Of a DNA stretch of 64,000 nucleotides, positions 1-54,543 are shown piece by piece. Source of the DNA: Glandiceps talaboti. Taxonomy: Eukaryota > Hemichordata > Enteropneusta > Spengelidae. The position numbers and the translations under genes were made by a program. The notes below the pieces were generated by a model that made no database searches, was not told where the DNA came from, and saw only the letters and a list, made by a program, of their open reading frames with translations. Numbering within the stretch: position 1 is the stretch's first letter; every line of letters begins with the position of its first letter. The DNA lies in NCBI RefSeq assembly GCF_964340395.1, contig NC_135559.1, positions 10,603,759 through 10,667,758 of the forward strand, written 5' to 3'.

Positions 1-66
1 TATTGATCACACAAATATAAAGTACGTGAATCATTGTAACTAGTCATATCGCATTACCATCCCCAG

Positions 67-229
67 ATCCTGATGGCATAGAGATCGACTCTGTAAACCG
101 CAAGGTATATTGGGTAGATTCAGAGACAGATCGAGTTGAAGTCGCAAATTTGGATGGAACTGATCGGGGTGCTATCGTTTATTACAATTTGGACGAACCA
201 CGGGCTTTGGTATTGGATGAAGAGAATCA
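67..229 (+). CDS. Exon: YWTD blade (plus-strand receptor)
   Basis: The exon follows a ccccag acceptor and ends at a gtaagt donor. It encodes DPDGIEIDSVNRKVYWVD, a YWTD strand preceded by the usual GIxxD turn, then a VANLDG segment typical of the blade. Phase 1 in, phase 2 out. Confidence 0.88.
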
Positions 230-2155
230 GTAAGTGTTCAACTTACGTTGGAATATAGCTCCTACAATCTCACGCCACTTCTGAATCAAATTTGTGTGAT
301 GTGAAAGCATGAATTGACTCTTCAGAACCCAAAGTTTCATGAATTTTAAAAAACCTTTATTTCATGGAGTGGCGTACTTTTTAAACATCTTTGCTGTTAG
401 CATGTTAAAGTATGTTCAATACCAAATCCATTCTGAGTTCAAAGCAAGTTAAAACCCAGGGTCATCGTACAAACCGTTGATATAAAGGTCAAAATGATAC
501 AATTTTAAAATCCAACATGGACGCCGAATACGAGCATTAATTAATTAAAGGGAAAGAGGGGTGATATTTACTTTATCTTATCTGAATTTTCTCAGGCAGA
601 CTAGATCTCCCGGGTTTTCAGACAATGAACCTGACCGCTATGAACACACATATTTCCTGCCATATGCTAACGGTACAGGGTTAGATATTGAGGTCTTTAT
701 ATTGAGCTTTTTATATTCTGCTACATCATTGATTAAAATATGAACGATTTCCCAGTAACTAAGAAATGCGACAGCTCTTTTTAAAGAAAAGGAAGATGAA
801 GGACTATTTACCAGTTAAGCACCGACGAATGAATACATTATTTTTTATATTTCTGTAGAGTTCTATATTGGACTGACTGGGGAGATGCAGCGAAAATAGA
901 GAAAGTTAATGTTGATGGAACAGGACGAGAAACGGTAGTTTTTGGAAATCTGAGTCATCCACTTGGGATAGAATTAGACAGGAAAGGTAAGTCGTTTAAC
1001 TATCTATGTAAACATGGCATTCCCAATCCCACTCTGTGATTCGCTAATAATAAGACACGTGCGGTAAGCTGCAAGTGTATATTGCCAGGCAGTAGCCATT
1101 ATTTCAGCATTTGACTTCCTATAGCTGCAGGTCGCGCACAAAAGGTTAGTCTTACATATGTATGGCTGTGGGAAACAAAGAAATTTATATCCATCTTATC
1201 GCATATGTAGTATGGCTCAGAAATTCTTTTCACAAAATTACACTGAAATGGGATTTGAGACAGACAGACAAACAAACAAACAAACAAATAAACACACACA
1301 CACAGACAAACAAACAAACACAAACAAACAAACAAACAAACAAACAAACAAACGAACAGACAAAATAAAAAAACCTATCCCTTTACTTGCCAAACTAAAA
1401 AGGGGTATTTTTATAGCGTTTATAAAATTTGACAGCTGCCGTATGTTTCCACGAAAGCAAAAAGGCTAGATGTTATTCTTTCCATATTCAGTAAGACAGG
1501 GATAGATAGAAAACAACAGAATAATCACCTTAAAAAATCCATGTCACCTACCACATATGATTGCTACTTCCTTTGTTAATATCTGGTTAGATTATTTCAA
1601 TGGTCTTCAAATTTACTTTAGAGGGAAGACTTTACTGGTGTGATGCAAGCTTGGATGTGCTGGAATCATGCAACACTGATGGAAGTGATCGCAAAATAGT
1701 ACATGAATTCGAATCTTCCTATGCTTGCTACGGAATAGCCCTAACGGAAGACTACATATACTGGACAGACTATTTTGACGGAAACATTCATCGTTTGACA
1801 AGGAACGCTCGTGCGACAAGAAGCACACGTGTGACGAGGAGCACACTACAAGATGAAATTTTCCTTCCAGATCTAGAGATTGATGATGCGATGGAGATAA
1901 AAATATTCACCAAACCAAGTAAGGCATATTGACATGATGAAACTCATTAGTTTGCATGCATGTTTCATTACAATATGATTCAAAGTTAATGTAACTGCAT
2001 TGTAAGAAAAATGACTTACTGGGCCAATTCCAATTATGAGTTAACATTATGTATGGTAAACAGTTGTCTGGATGGAAGAGCTATAGGAGAGGTTAACACA
2101 GTATGTATGTATGTATGTATGTATGTATGTATGTATGTATGTATGTATGTATGTA

Positions 2156-2188
<33 letters not shown>

Positions 2189-3760
2189 ATGTGTGTGTAT
2201 GTGTGTGTATGTATGTATGTATGTATGTATGTATGTATGTATGTATGTAGGTATGTATGTATGTAGGCATGCATACCGTTGTGTATATATATACAAGCCA
2301 AATTGAATGCAATATTGTCTTCTTACATCCACAGCTGCAATGACTAGTACAACGCAATTTGCAAAGGTTGACAGCACTACAATAACAACACACGAACCTG
2401 TAAAAGTCACTACAGAAAGCACTACAATAACAACACACGAACCTGTAAAAGTCACTACAACGAACGCAGTTGAAATAACCACGTCCAATGATGTAAAAAC
2501 GACTGGGGTAAATGTAATTGAAACAACTAAGTCCATTGAGGTGCATACAACAAAATCAGGTGCGGTTAAGACAACTAAAGCGAAAGATGCCAAATCGACA
2601 AAGGCCACAGATGTGAAACCCACAGGAGATCCAAAGACGGATAAACGTATTGGCAACTCAGGTGATACAGGTGTCCTCATTGGAGTAGCGGTTGCCAGTA
2701 TTATCATCTCTATCATAGTCATTGCCATAGCTGCTATGTATTTCTGCAGGTAGGTTATCAATCAAACCATATTTGGTCTGAATGCCTCCCGCAAAGAATG
2801 TTCATGTACAATTGTAGCGTCATCAACGGTCAGAGTTTTGATATGTGGACAAATGCATTTAAAGAGGGGATATCTATTACTAGATGAATTCGCCAAACAC
2901 TGTTTATGCTAATTATGTAAATTTACAGGTACAAATCTCACTCGCAATGTATATCAAAAAGAATTAATCAACCGTATCATAATTTGCCATCCATTTTACA
3001 CGTACAACTTCCTGGGCAAAGTATGCGAATGATATAATTATAGCTATTCAAAGTAAAAATAAAGAGACAAAATATACCACACCCCCCCCCCCAAAAAAAA
3101 GAAAAAAGATTCAGTGTACAAGAGAACACATTTAAAAAAAAATGAAGAGATGTTAAAATTTGGTGGATACCATCCTTTTACAAATTTCTATATTGTCATC
3201 ACATTAATGTAATTAATTAATAGTCAAATAATATTCTTTTTGAGTGGAATGAAATGTACAGGTACCTTTGTCTCATATGAAAATGTCCATGGTTACCATA
3301 ACAACCCGCATTAGTCCCCTCCCTCGATCAGGGTCCCAGACCATTGCTTTGAACCAAGTTGTGCATTTTCAAAATGTTCGGTTTATCGCCTAGCTATATA
3401 TTTACCATCAAGCAGCAAGTAATTACATAACATTTCTAAAGCTCAGAACACTGAAATATGTATAACATTGAAATATGGAAATTGGAATTCTGGGTTTTGT
3501 AATTTTTCACAATTATTCTGTCTTTTAGGCGTCGCCAAAGAAAATCTGATCATGACATGCAGGGGATAGAACAACCCGTCTATTATACTGTTGACGAAGG
3601 AGACCAAATCCGTGGTGTTGGCAACCCAGTATATGACAACATAGATTCTTATCAATTTGAGACAAATTTCGGAAGTGGAGAGATGGCTACGAAAGCAGTC
3701 ATGGTTGATGGAGATCAACAGACAGGAGGAGACAACAAGAACCATTACACTAATCACTAG
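67..3760 (+). CDS. LDL-receptor-related (YWTD propeller) single-pass membrane protein, 3' part
   Basis: Five coding exons (67-229, 859-986, 1622-1918, 2335-2749, 3529-3760) join in compatible phases (1-2, 2-1, 1-1, 1-2, 2-stop) to give 410 residues ending at TAG. The first three exons encode LDLR-type YWTD blades: KVYWVD, VLYWTD, RLYWCD and YIYWTD each sit in the expected spacing with GIEID/GIALT turns. The fourth encodes a Thr/Lys-rich stalk and a hydrophobic helix (about residues 305-330) ending in Cys-Arg. The last encodes a cytoplasmic tail starting with a basic stop-transfer RRRQRK and carrying NPVYDN, the NPxY clathrin-adaptor/PTB-binding motif known from the LDL receptor. No EGF module separates the propeller from the stalk, which is unusual for the family. 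The 5' end (signal peptide, remaining blades) lies before base 1. It is most likely an endocytic or signalling receptor; the ligand is unknown. Confidence 0.85.
859..986 (+). CDS. Exon: YWTD blade (plus-strand receptor)
   Basis: Acceptor ttctgtag, donor gtaagt. It encodes VLYWTDWGDAAKIEKVNVDG followed by a HPLGIELD turn, an almost canonical LRP blade. Phase 2 in, phase 1 out. Confidence 0.9.
1261..1363. repeat. (AAAC)n-type microsatellite
   Basis: Imperfect CAAA/ACAC tetranucleotide array in an intron of the plus-strand receptor. The long ORFs over it are low-complexity artefacts. Confidence 0.95.
1622..1918 (+). CDS. Exon: two YWTD blades and end of propeller (plus-strand receptor)
   Basis: Acceptor actttag, donor gtaagg. 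It encodes RLYWCD and YIYWTD blades. The last blade carries an inserted Arg/Thr-rich stretch (RATRSTRVTRST, from a partly repetitive DNA segment near 1806-1848) not normally found in the family. Phase 1 in and out. Confidence 0.87.
2101..2267. repeat. (GTAT)n microsatellite
   Basis: About 165 bases of GTAT with interspersed GTGT units, ending about 70 bases before the acceptor of the stalk/transmembrane exon. Confidence 0.97.
2335..2749 (+). CDS. Exon: Thr-rich stalk and transmembrane helix (plus-strand receptor)
   Basis: Acceptor catccacag, donor gtaggt. The first 90 or so residues are Thr, Lys and Val rich and probably O-glycosylated. A 45-bp unit is repeated twice in tandem (2373-2462), giving two copies of TTITTHEPVKVTT. 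The exon ends in a hydrophobic helix (TGVLIGVAVASIIISIIVIA and onward) capped by Cys-Arg. Phase 1 in, phase 2 out. Confidence 0.87.
3529..3760 (+). CDS. Exon: cytoplasmic tail with NPVY motif and stop (plus-strand receptor)
   Basis: Acceptor cttttag, then a basic RRQRK anchor, tyrosine motifs PVYYTVDEG and GNPVYDNID, and a TAG stop at 3758-3760. NPVY is identical to the LDL receptor internalisation tetrapeptide. Phase 2 in. Confidence 0.88.
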
Positions 3761-4090
3761 TTCACCTCATGGAGCCAACATAATGTATAATTCACATGCG
3801 CAATCAAGCCAAAAATGTCTCGTTCAAGCTGACCCAACTTAAGAACGTGAGACAAATATGTGTATTACAGTATTTGCATTTATTATCTCCACCCACTTTC
3901 AATATCAGGCGCTCTTAGAATATGCCTTTCCAAAATTTGCCATGATAACACTGTACTTCCTGTCTGTGTGTACCATAGGGGTATACATGGTACAGGCTAC
4001 TCGGTTAGTCGTAAAACACTTGTACTGCTGCTTTCATCGATGTCTGAACAATACGAAAAACATCCCTGAATTACACTTCTACACAATACC

Positions 4091-4096
4091 AATAAA
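4091..4096 (+). promoter_or_regulatory. Candidate poly(A) signal of the plus-strand receptor
   Basis: AATAAA lies 331 bases after the stop codon of the plus-strand receptor. It is the first canonical hexamer I see in the 3' flank. No transcript evidence is available. Confidence 0.3.
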
Positions 4097-5689
4097 TAGA
4101 CAAAACTCTCAAGAAACGGGGCTATATGAGGTGATGATAACCCCAATTTGAACAGGAACGCTATATATTTTCAATTTTCTGTTTACAGTCTGGAATAACC
4201 TATTGCTACAATTTATGGACAAGTAGAGCAGTGCTATCAATAACACGACGCATTATTTCAGTTATGATTGTTTTATCGTCAGCGTAATCAAATCTGATAA
4301 ATAGATGAGATGACACGATTTATTAAGCAAGTACAACGCCTCTTTATTAGATTGTATTTCACCTTTGTTAGCTCGAGAATTTGCTACACAGACTTGACAA
4401 TATTGTTCGCCCAGGGCGTGACAAGCAGAATTTCTGTATTAGACTGTATCCTTATTGAATTCCCGAATAATTGAAGCAAAGATGCCTAGAGAGAGGGAAT
4501 ACTAAATAGAGTATACAAGGTTAGCAGACCATCTCCTCTAATTATAAAATCTTATTTGGTTAGCATTTGCAGAAAGATTGAAAAAAAAACCTAGTACTAT
4601 AATGACCTGCCAGGACAAAAACCGCGTTTCAAGACAACGTCATTTCCGTTGTAAGCAACGGAAGTATTACTAGATTTAGCATTTTAAGGCTTACATTTTA
4701 TATTGAAGAGTTTTGATATTTACAATTATCATGCATATTTTTGTGTAATAATTAATGTATATCGGGCCCGGGGGTCTTGGGGTAACTTCCCTGAAGGAGG
4801 GATATACCAATCAACTACAGGCTTATATGGGTTGCATAACAATATTATATGCACACAGAGAGTTAGAATCATGAATACATCATTGCTGCATTTTTTGTAA
4901 TCAGGAGTATATGGCTTTTTTGTAGTTCCTTCATTTTTTGTCATCATTATTCAGAGATTATTCCAAACTATGTTTATATTTCATTTATATAATCATGTTT
5001 ACCAAATTGAATGATAGAGAACATTTTTAATAGTTCGTGTCTGTATTTCTAAATTATCCCCCTCTACAGTTGCCAGGGATTTGTCTATAATTTTGTTTTC
5101 TTGTGTTATCTTATGTTAAATATGTTAACTGTAGCTTATAACCTTCATTGGGCTGATCCTGACGTTGTCCTTTCAATTCATAGTCAGTAATATACCAATT
5201 CAATATCTTACTTTAATGAAGCGTCCGCGAGAAAACGATAGCAGAATGTTATTATACTGGTTTATTTCTAGGCATGGTTAGACAGGACATTGTCAAGGTC
5301 AACAAAACGAAGATTCTTATGGCTACAGTATGAATTGTGGCCCTTAATCCCAAATTTGGATGTGTTACTATGCACATACATTGTACGTCATTCTGTTATC
5401 ATGATGGGTACTATTAAGTGTTTCTTTTCAATTGTTTATATAGTGTAATTATGGTCTTACTATAGATATCCAAGTGGGAATATTTTGTCAACAAAGACAT
5501 GTAGTTGTATATTTAAATCAAAATAAAGAACATTTTTAGATTTACATAGTGAGACAATTTGCAAAGGGAATGACTTCTCATGTACTGGCAGTTCGGGAAT
5601 GTGAGGCAAGAAGTGTAGATTCAAATCAACCACATACTCTATCAACGCCTAGGTTAATTGTTTTCCCCTAATGAAGAGGAAACGAGAAA

Positions 5690-5828
5690 AATAATCCCAC
5701 ACAACGATGGTCAAAGATAGAATATCTCGCGCTCGTAAGGGAATTTTCGTCTCGGGAAAGTATGAGATAACAAGTACTCAACTCGTTTGAGATATTCTAT
5801 CTCAGCCCATTAGAAGTGTGGGATTATT
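5690..5828. mobile_element. Small palindromic MITE-like element
   Basis: The ends are AATAATCCCACAC and its reverse complement. The inner arms share a second inverted segment, GATAGAATATCTC. At about 139 bp with no ORF, this fits a non-autonomous foldback DNA element. A target-site duplication is not clear. Confidence 0.55.
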
Positions 5829-5985
5829 GACGCACATTTCCCATTTGAACACTGTCACTGTCATTTTCCCGCCAAATGAAAATAATGAAAATGCCCCCAC
5901 CCCCTTTGTAAATTGTTTGAATATATTTTGAATTAGTGTCATAGATTTGACCGTTAAGGAAACGTCGAAATGCTGTTTGCCATAC

Positions 5986-6275
5986 ACCGATATATTATAT
6001 CGTGCACTTCAGACGAATGTCGATAAATTATGTCACACTGCAGACACATATCGATACATTATATCGCATTGCAGACAAATATCGATACATTGTAACATCC
6101 TATAAACACACATCGATACACTTTATCACATTGTTATTGTATCACATTGGCAGCCACGTACTCATACATTATATTACACTGCTGACACATATTGATATAA
6201 TGTAACACACTGTTACCCACCATATCCATACATTGTACCTGACTACAAAGTTTATACATTGACACATTGTATCAC
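5986..6275. repeat. Degenerate ~36-bp minisatellite
   Basis: About eight diverged units built on ATCGATACATTATATC, CACATTGCAGACA and similar segments follow each other here. Confidence 0.7.
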
Positions 6276-7293
6276 ACTTTCGTCACACTTCAACATCGCC
6301 TGCAATGAAAGTCAGATCAGACAAAAGTTTGATACACATTAGTGTTTCAACTATTAAGGCAAATGCGAATTTCTCATGTTTAGATTGAGAGATTATGATC
6401 CAATTTACTTACATCTGTGACTGTCACAGTAGCTTGTTTATGACAGTCATTATAAATCATCTCATGGAAAGCGCAAAAAATCGCATGGCCTTATAATTCA
6501 ATTTATAGACCAATCATACTTTCGTGGTACACAAGGTTTCAACAATAAAAGTGCCGCCATGACGCTTTTGCACAATACTTTTACCTAATAAATTGGATTT
6601 TGCAGTAGATATATTCAAAAAATCAATTTAAAAAAATGAAGATTTTCTGGAAAATAATGATAAATTTATTTTTCGGTAATATACATGATTTTTAATTTTC
6701 GAAATAGTATTTCCAAGTTGATTTTAAAAATATCGTATCAACCAAATTGCGTACAGGTGTAAACTGCATATCAGAGGTATATGGGACGACATGCATCAAT
6801 TACAAGATTGTCAATGATTCGACATCGCATTCTATAGATATATTTTTTGGTAAAATACATGCTTTCTAAAAATATAACAACTGTAAATTTTGAATATCAC
6901 CACAAACAATACAGAACACATCTCCGATATGTATTTTTCCACTATTTTCTAATCATCCATAGTAAACCTTATAACTACTTGGTTAGGCATTTAAAAAATC
7001 ATATTTCTCATAAATGACTCATAAATTTAATATATGTTTTCTTACAAGCAAATGCCTGAGTGTGTAAAGTTGTGTTAAATACTCTCGGCAATTCACTTCT
7101 TGCCATAAATAACTAAAGTTAGATGTAGCATACATCGTACAATTTAACAAAATAACAAAACAAAACGAATATCAAGCAAACTGTTACTGTTAGCAACAAA
7201 GCAATCATATCTATTGCATTATCGAATCGTGCAGTATAATTTTAGTTAATTTTAGTACTATTTCATCAGGTTCATCTGTCCAAGCTGTGACTC

Positions 7294-7424
<131 letters not shown>

Positions 7425-8369
7425 GGCACATAATTGTTATATCGTGTGTATCTGTCTATTTTTCATTTAACATTACGCTGTACATGTCTTCTGGCATTGT
7501 TAGGACAGTTGATTGCATAGTAGGGATTTTAGGGATTTCCTCGACATTCTTTTACACTTATATTAAATTACGTCATTAAATCATTAATAACTTATAACCA
7601 AATACCAGGTTTGAGTTCAGTTTATAATAAAAATGATGATTACGCATGCTCCAGTAAGTAGCATACTACGAGTACCCTTTAAATATGCAAACAGTATGTC
7701 CTATAATGTGGGCAAACGTAGCTTGTGCCCCTCCAAATCTCTCATCACATTAACGCGAGAAATGGAGGTGCCTTGGTGTTTAATTCCCTCATGAGACACG
7801 GTGTTTGTTTTACATACACACATAACAACTTCAAATGCAAAAGAAACATTGATAGAGATGCCGTGCAGAGTGGAGATGCACAAGTAAAGGAAATAATTGC
7901 CATGTTGATTATCTGTTGAAGTCATTAAAATCATCAAGTTCATATGTATTGTTCAGAAGCATGTTTCACATTTCAATACGGGGTTGTGGGCACTGTCTCT
8001 GTCAGTATTATTCTACAGTCGAACTGTAATTGATGAGTCAACAACATCATATCCCCATGGGCTTAACAATAAGGCAGCTTCATTACTCCTGTACATGCAT
8101 GCACTTTACGTTATTGTCCAAATCAATAACATAGTCATCAAATGAAACATTTCTACGGTATACTAATTTTCATAATATCAAATTTGTATTAAAAACAAAA
8201 TTATTTGTAAAAATCGTTATAGTAACGAATGACAACACTTGGTACTGACACAGTTAATTTGATTGGTTTATATTGTATAATTGAACTGTCAATTTTGAAA
8301 GTAAGAACTTTTCATATCCATCTGGAAAATTAATTGTTTTCGCATGTAAATTTATCAACAGCTTGAAAT

Positions 8370-49738
<41,369 letters not shown>

Positions 49739-49850
49739 TATACCACGAATGCTGTACGACCGTACTCGATGTTCAGCGGCCGAGGATATACATTTTGAAA
49801 GGGACACATATGATCTGAGTCACTTGGGCGAGTCGCTATCAGTATCAATG
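49739..49850 (-). promoter_or_regulatory. Candidate 5' UTR / proximal promoter of the chimeric receptor
   Basis: This is the sequence directly upstream of the start codon on the minus strand. It contains an AP-1-type TGAGTCA at 49816-49822 and a weak TATA-like GTATATC (minus strand) near 49786-49793. The transcription start is unknown and an upstream non-coding exon is possible. Confidence 0.2.
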
Positions 49851-51816
49851 ATGCCCTAGGCTTGTAGTATGGTGGAAGCGCACGAACACCATGTAAATGG
49901 CCCAACGATTGGAAAATTCTTCAGATGGAAATGCCGGCTATGGTTTTCTACAACACGGAATAGGCTTCAACAGTCCGTGGGTGTTGTCAGCTTGTCATAG
50001 TCAAAAACAGAACTGTTATTCCATGGCCGAGTGATACTGCAAATGATACCAAACAACACTCGGTGCGCTTTGCACAGCATTTCACCTGAACATCAATACG
50101 TCAATTGTTATGCAAATTATAGGGTCACTAAGGTCATGTAATTATCATAACAATATCGGTTTCACTCTGGCGATAGAATTCAAAGACGTTACACACGGGA
50201 CAGAACTTGAAATGGAGCATGTATTGGTCGAGCCTGTGTCGAGTGCAGCTGCCACGGATCAAACTTATACTATAAACAGTTATAACTACCTGTTGCAACG
50301 TTAATGACAAAACTGGTAATATCTATTAAACACATGACCATGACCGAAGAAAACCTTCGCCAACTGATCGAACTCGATCACCGTGACATTTCAGGACAAA
50401 ACGTACTTTAGTATCGAGCGATTGTTGATGATGGATTAAACAGACGGTATTTAGTACTTTGAGCCGAATTTATTAGTGAATCATGGAATCGATGAATATT
50501 TGATAAACATATATATATTGGATTTAGCCCAATTTATATCCAAACCTGGCTATTATACTGTCCCGCATCCAAAGTGGAAATAAACCGAATAATGCAGTTG
50601 TAAACGTTCAAGTTGCTGATGGGTTTGTTTTACACGTACATGGAAATATTTAGGGGCAAGATCAATAGTTCAATCATATAGGATAAAAAAAGTAAATTCT
50701 TTTACTGGGAGGAAGGGGGGTGAGCCATTTAGTTCTCGTCCTACAATATCCGTGGCAATTTTACCCTCAATTTTACTTTTGGGTGATACACCCCTAAATA
50801 CAAATATTTCTATAAAAAAAAACGTCATAAAATTGAGAAATGGAAGAATTTTCACCATAGCAAAGGCGAGGCACTAAAACACAGTAAAATGTCAACACGA
50901 AAGAACTATTTTAATTCGCTACATAAGCTTACTGCTTTTGTATTCATAGCACTACATACTAATACACAGACTGATTTGAAATTTAATTAATTTGTTGTCC
51001 TACATTGCACTATTAATCTCGCCCATTCAACTTGTAAATAATGCGAAACACTCATACCGAAGCCCACCACCATCATCACCACCACCGCCACTCCAGACCA
51101 AGTGTTGAGTCTTAGCTTGTCTACGTCACTTATCAAATCTGGTGGTCGGATAATTTACTGCCTAGAAGCAATGATCCGCACACCATGGTTAAGCTTACAC
51201 GTGCACATCACTCGAATGTGATTCGTTACACTTAATTGATAATTTTTCACGTTGTGGAAATTCTGAAGGAAAAAATGAAAAACCTTGCTTTTAGTACTAA
51301 TAGTCATACAATTAGGTCAGAAATTCGTAAAGCAATCTTTTATCAAAATAACAACATCCATTGTGTTGTTACTATTTTCACTTATCCTATTTTTGTAACC
51401 TCGACAGCTGTTCCCATTCCATGTTAGATTTTTAGCCTTTTACGGAGAGATATTTTCGAATTTCTAGTAGCAGGTCAAATTTGCCTATATCCATACACAG
51501 TAACCTAAAGTGATAAATATATTTTGACGAAACTGCCAGCAAAATGGACAAAGGTCAACACTAAAAATAACTATTCTGGTCATTGACACTGGATTGAAAA
51601 GTGTAAGTATCTGAAATGGCCGTAGATGGCGCCATACTACGGCTGCAGCGTGCGGTGTAGTGTACCGTGATGATGTGTGATGAGCCAATGTTGTTTTTTG
51701 GCCGGGATAACGCAACAAACGTTCGGAAAAAACGCTATTGATAGACCTCGGCCACTAGAAATAGTGTATTATACGAGTCCTTGGTTTGACCGAATCGTAT
51801 GATGTTCGAAGCGCGC

Positions 51817-51817
<1 letters not shown>

Positions 51818-51877
<60 letters not shown>

Positions 51878-52090
51878 GGAGGGGGAGAGAGAAAGAGAGA
51901 GAGAGAGGGAGGGAGGGGGAGAGAGGGAGGGGGAGAACAGAGAACAGATGGGGAGCTGAGAGACAGAGATGGAGCCAGTGAGACAAACACATCTAGAGAC
52001 AGAGAAAGGGAGAGAAAGAGATGGCGACAGAGATAGACAGACAGAGACAGACGTAAATAGTCTGACAGGCAGGCAGGCAGGCAGACAGGC

Positions 52091-52154
<64 letters not shown>

Positions 52155-52155
52155 C
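51818..52155. repeat. (GT)n-(GA)n-(AGAC)n compound microsatellite
   Basis: GT array, then an impure GA/GGGA stretch, then AGGC and about 20 AGAC units. Open frames on both strands are artefacts of the repeat. Confidence 0.94.
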
Positions 52156-54070
52156 AACCGAAGCTAATTTGACAGACAGAGAGTTGAACAAACAAAACCG
52201 CAAGGTCGAAAAATGGTCAGAGAATGAAAGAGGAGGAGACGTAAAGAAGAGACTAGAGATAAAATGTAGGGAGAAACATCACAAACTGTGCATGATAAAC
52301 AGATGCATCGACCTAACCCCGATGTGACACCGACGGAGTTACCGGAATTCCGTAACATCATTTTCGGCTTCAAGTTTCAAAGCAAGTCGAGCTAAGCTAT
52401 TCATGGAATGGCACCTCAGTATATCATTTCCGGTCTTGTGTGAAATCTGATAAACCTTGGATGCGATCTATGATCAAAATACTAAACACTTCTTTAAAGG
52501 TGACGTAAAATATATGAGCACTAGCACTCATTGTGACAACTCGTGCTGCAATAATATTTAACAGAATTAATTATCACATATCATACATTGTTATTTATCG
52601 AATGATGACTTCAGCAATTCAACATGAGATTTTTGCTCCTGTACTGTGTGAATTTTATTTTTTTATTTTTACGACCTACTTAAATCCTCATTTTAGACGT
52701 CGTAGGCATAACTCAATTACTACAACAAATGCTTTAAAGAGTGACACTATCCATTTATAAATTTGATCTATCAAGCAAGTACACACTTCAATTGCTAATC
52801 CGCGGTAGTTTTTTTCAGTCTTTTTGTGTTCAATTGTATGGATCGATCGTCACATTTCATTGAAATGAACACGTTTTGTTTGTTTGCTTGCTTACATGTA
52901 AGTTTGTTCAAATTCGGTTAAAAGTTTGTAAGTAATGGCTTTGAACGACATCTATTTGACTTGTTCTTTATAAATGTTTACGTTACTTTCGTTATCCTTG
53001 TCCTAAAAAAACTGATTTACGAGTCAATGGCAAACCACAATTATGGGGGATATACGAAGGACTTCGTGCCTTAGGCATAAACAACATTCCTCCACGAGTC
53101 TCTCCTCCAACTAAAATTGGAGGTATGTGCCGCGAACATCATCTAAACGGCACCAGTAAATCTCGTCTATCCAGCGATCAAAGTTTAAATTAATATGATT
53201 GTATGTCACGAATTCTTCCGTAAGTGGCTCCCGCAAAAGGGGCGTCGGCCAATAGTGTGTCTTTACTGTCGCTGAAACTCGGAGGTGTTCGGTGGGGTAC
53301 TCGGATGGTACTGTGCCAAGGTCGACCCCATATTCATTAGTTCTCGGTGTCATTATCTTGCGTCATACTATATCCGAAGACTTCCGAAGAAGGGTGAATA
53401 TTGATAAACTCTTGGATTATATTTCTTTCAAAGTCAAACGACTGGAGTTAAAGGGTTGCGAGTATTTATCTAGTATATATGTAGCGTGAAAGGAGAAACA
53501 ACTTGTAGCGGGAACATACTTGTAAGTACACTTTGATGCTTGTATATGTTTGCTTTGTGTTCTTCATCGGTTCGATCGGTTCTTGTTCTTTAAGTTTTTA
53601 AACTCAACGACAGTACCACGCACATTACGACACGTGGAATTGCATGGGTTCAATAGTGTCGCTTTAGGTGGTGAACTGTCATATATTTGCTCGGTACTCT
53701 CCCATCGCTGCATGGTACATGTAAATATCCCCAACACGACTTACTTTAAGTCGCTCACTAATGTTATATTTAGTATCAAATAAACAAATAACATATTATA
53801 TTTAAAAGACGGCATTTCTATTTTCGTTGAAAATAATTGAAAATTGATGATAATTTTTTAATCAATAGATGGGGTTAACAATTAATGCCAGACGGGTGCT
53901 TGTTGTATGAAATAAGGAGTCCCCGGAATGAGTTCCACAATTCACCTTCTATATTTGTTCATTTTATACCCATGGGTATAGCGTAGTATACGTATATATT
54001 TCAATGCTAACTTTATAGAGATGTATTTATAAATATGTGCATGTCCACTTGGTACACGGATGTATTTCAG

Positions 54071-54395
54071 ACTGTTGTACATGCGAATGTCGCTATGACT
54101 TTAAGTGAATCTGGCCAACTGTTTACTATACAAACAGGCGACATATTCCGTACATATGCAATTTTTCAAGTTACCACAGTCCCAGGCAACAGCGAATTTC
54201 TAGGTCTGAGATGGCCTCCGATAGCTCAGGCCACAGTGGTCACACATGGCAGTGACATTAGAGTGCCATCGCATAGTGTAACATTTGCGAAAGTTGGAAA
54301 ACATGCATATTTTTACAAGATGTGCCAAGTTGACTCAAATGTCCAAAAAATGGTCATCAGCTTAGTACTAGTAAATAAAAATGGGTATTACACAG
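54071..54395 (+). CDS. Candidate exon of unidentified extracellular protein
   Basis: A 325-base open stretch lies between the acceptor gtatttcag and the donor gttaga. It encodes about 108 residues, including ESGQLFTIQTGDIFRTYAIF, QVTTVPGNSEFLGLRWPP and MVISLVLVNKNGYYT. The alternating hydrophobic pattern with GD and PG turns suggests a beta-sandwich of the kind seen in secreted or cell-surface proteins. Base composition is richer in G and C than its surroundings. It would leave in phase 1, which fits the next candidate exon. I do not recognise the family, and the upstream exons are not found. Confidence 0.4.
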
Positions 54396-54543
54396 GTTAG
54401 AACGCAAAAAACAGTTCAACTCGAAGCAATTTCGTTCAATTTTGAAATTGTCTCAGTTCCAATGAAAATCTTGCATATGCAAACACCAAATAATCCTTTT
54501 ACTGAGTAATTTCGCAAAGAAGGTCGTTTTGTTTCCTTGGCAG

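Noticed and set aside
3858-4151. 97-codon open frame after the plus-strand receptor stop
   Set aside because: It lies in the expected 3' UTR and has no recognisable domain; its hydrophobic segment can arise by chance in AT-rich DNA.
50110-50304. Coding-like open frame IGFTLAIEFKDVTHGTELEM
   Set aside because: No usable splice donor follows and the frame simply ends; not enough to support a gene.
53111-53783. Overlapping open frames on both strands; plus-strand pieces look faintly like leucine-rich repeats (VKRLELKGCEYLSS, LRHVELHGF)
   Set aside because: The plus frames are interrupted several times, the minus frame (80 codons) has no recognisable domain, and no consistent exon model could be built.
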